Positions 63,672-64,000 of a DNA stretch of 64,000 nucleotides are shown here, one piece after another; position 1 is the first letter of the stretch, and every line of letters begins with the position of its first letter. The notes under the pieces are model-generated. The model had not been told where the DNA came from. It made no database searches and saw only the letters and a list, made by a program, of their open reading frames with translations. The DNA is from Sulfidibacter corallicola (GTDB taxonomy: Bacteria; Acidobacteriota; Holophagae; Acanthopleuribacterales; Acanthopleuribacteraceae), in contig NZ_CP071793.1 in the NCBI RefSeq assembly GCF_017498545.1, positions 4,179,001-4,243,000 on the forward strand. The letters run 5' to 3'. A program made the translations under genes and the position numbers.

Positions 63672-64000
63672 TTACTTTTTCACTTCACCCAGAATGGGAC
63701 GATCCTGGATACCCAGGAACCGTTCGATCTGGTTCTCGACGTACAAGGCCTGATTCACGTCGTAGATCTCGCGCAGAAGCAGCCGACGCTCGCCGTTGTT
63801 GAGGAAGATGTTGACCTGGTAGACGGGAAAGGCACGACCACGACGGCGCACCAACCGCTCGCTGCAATAGAGTTGATCGATCTGGGCAATTTCGACCGAG
63901 AGACCGCGTCGCCACGGAAAGGGGCCGTGTCGCAATCGCAACCGGCCGGAGTCGACCTCGATCGAGGTGCGGTTCACCAGGAACACCAGTGCCCCGTAAA
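63672..64000 (-). CDS. 3' part of a gene for a conserved membrane-associated protein (runs off the window)
   Basis: The minus-strand frame is open to the window edge (codons for YGAL precede the first possible GTG 63986), so only the C-terminal ~109 residues are seen. They are LVNRTSIEVDSGRLRLRHGP, FPWRRGLSVEIAQIDQLYCS, then VYQVNIFLNNGERRLLLREI and ENQIERFLGIQDRPILGEVK. This resembles the C-terminal domain of bacterial zinc-ribbon or membrane proteins of unknown function that bear an NRT....RHGPLPW motif. Identification is from memory of the pattern and is tentative. Confidence 0.6.
   Translation of the reverse strand, partial: YGALVFLVNRTSIEVDSGRLRLRHGPFPWRRGLSVEIAQIDQLYCSERLVRRRGRAFPVYQVNIFLNNGERRLLLREIYDVNQALYVENQIERFLGIQDRPILGEVKK

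Overview
The window looks like chromosomal DNA of a flagellated Gram-negative (diderm) bacterium of moderately high GC. An acidobacterial affiliation (Holophagae-like) is my best inference. The support is a large TonB receptor with an N-terminal carboxypeptidase-regulatory-like domain, a VWFA protein of the acidobacterial type, an ExbB/ExbD/ExbD/TonB set beside a PATAN (DUF4388) protein, and RND pumps. I saw no rRNA, tRNA, CRISPR array, insertion sequence or prophage. The content is mostly housekeeping and envelope functions, with several odd accessory modules.

Layout. 1-440 is non-coding leader, then a TonB-dependent receptor (441-3452) with a strong terminator. On the minus strand, 3609-6909 is an unusual three-gene module: a zinc-ribbon tail-anchored protein, a zinc-ribbon membrane protein whose trypsin-like domain has lost its catalytic residues, and a ClpX-like AAA+ ATPase without the usual pore and ClpP-docking loops. 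7161-10690 is a flagellar filament block: small helical protein, flagellin, FlaG, FliD. Its flagellin leader carries a hairpin with GGA in the loop plus a GGA in the Shine-Dalgarno, resembling a CsrA-controlled hag leader. 10966-14583 holds a Ycf46-like AAA+ protein and a DegT-type aminotransferase with a long acidic-then-basic tail. A TolC-type outer-membrane protein and a small conserved protein follow to 16740.

The minus strand from 16886 to 21800 carries a TPR secreted protein, a PATAN protein and the TonB/ExbD/ExbD/ExbB energy-transduction genes. 22310-30476 is a tripartite RND efflux operon with two different permeases; one has an extra hydrophobic insertion. 31064-36356 has a VWFA lipoprotein-like protein and a partner-switching regulatory cluster: STAS antagonist, HATPase anti-sigma kinase, GAF-SpoIIE phosphatase, and an NtrC-type sigma-54 activator. 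36598-39137 is housekeeping (rdgB, rph, murI, an acyl-CoA-binding protein). 39584-40979 is oxidative defence (Fe-SOD, 2-Cys peroxiredoxin). 41164-45244 is a SNF2 helicase/SWIM pair. 45481-52347 contains a glycosyltransferase, MiaE-like hydroxylase, ilvE, a stand-alone NFACT-R protein, hflX and mutL; ilvE, the NFACT-R gene and hflX are joined by four-base overlaps.

From 52790 onward there is a Gly/Ala-rich exported protein behind a good sigma-70-like promoter, an OmpR/histidine kinase two-component pair, a sulfatase-superfamily lipoprotein with Thr in place of the usual Cys/Ser, trmL, a 59-residue membrane protein, a second DegT aminotransferase, an orphan TfpX/TfpZ-like pilin accessory protein, a HEAT-like protein, and the 3' part of a gene that runs off the right edge.

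Most likely to be new: the zinc-ribbon/pseudoprotease/ClpX-like module (3609-6909), the tailed aminotransferase (12457-14583), the RND permease with the extra membrane insertion (25561-29070) and the HflX/NFACT-R coupling (48455-50139). All functional links between neighbours are inference from position and domain content.
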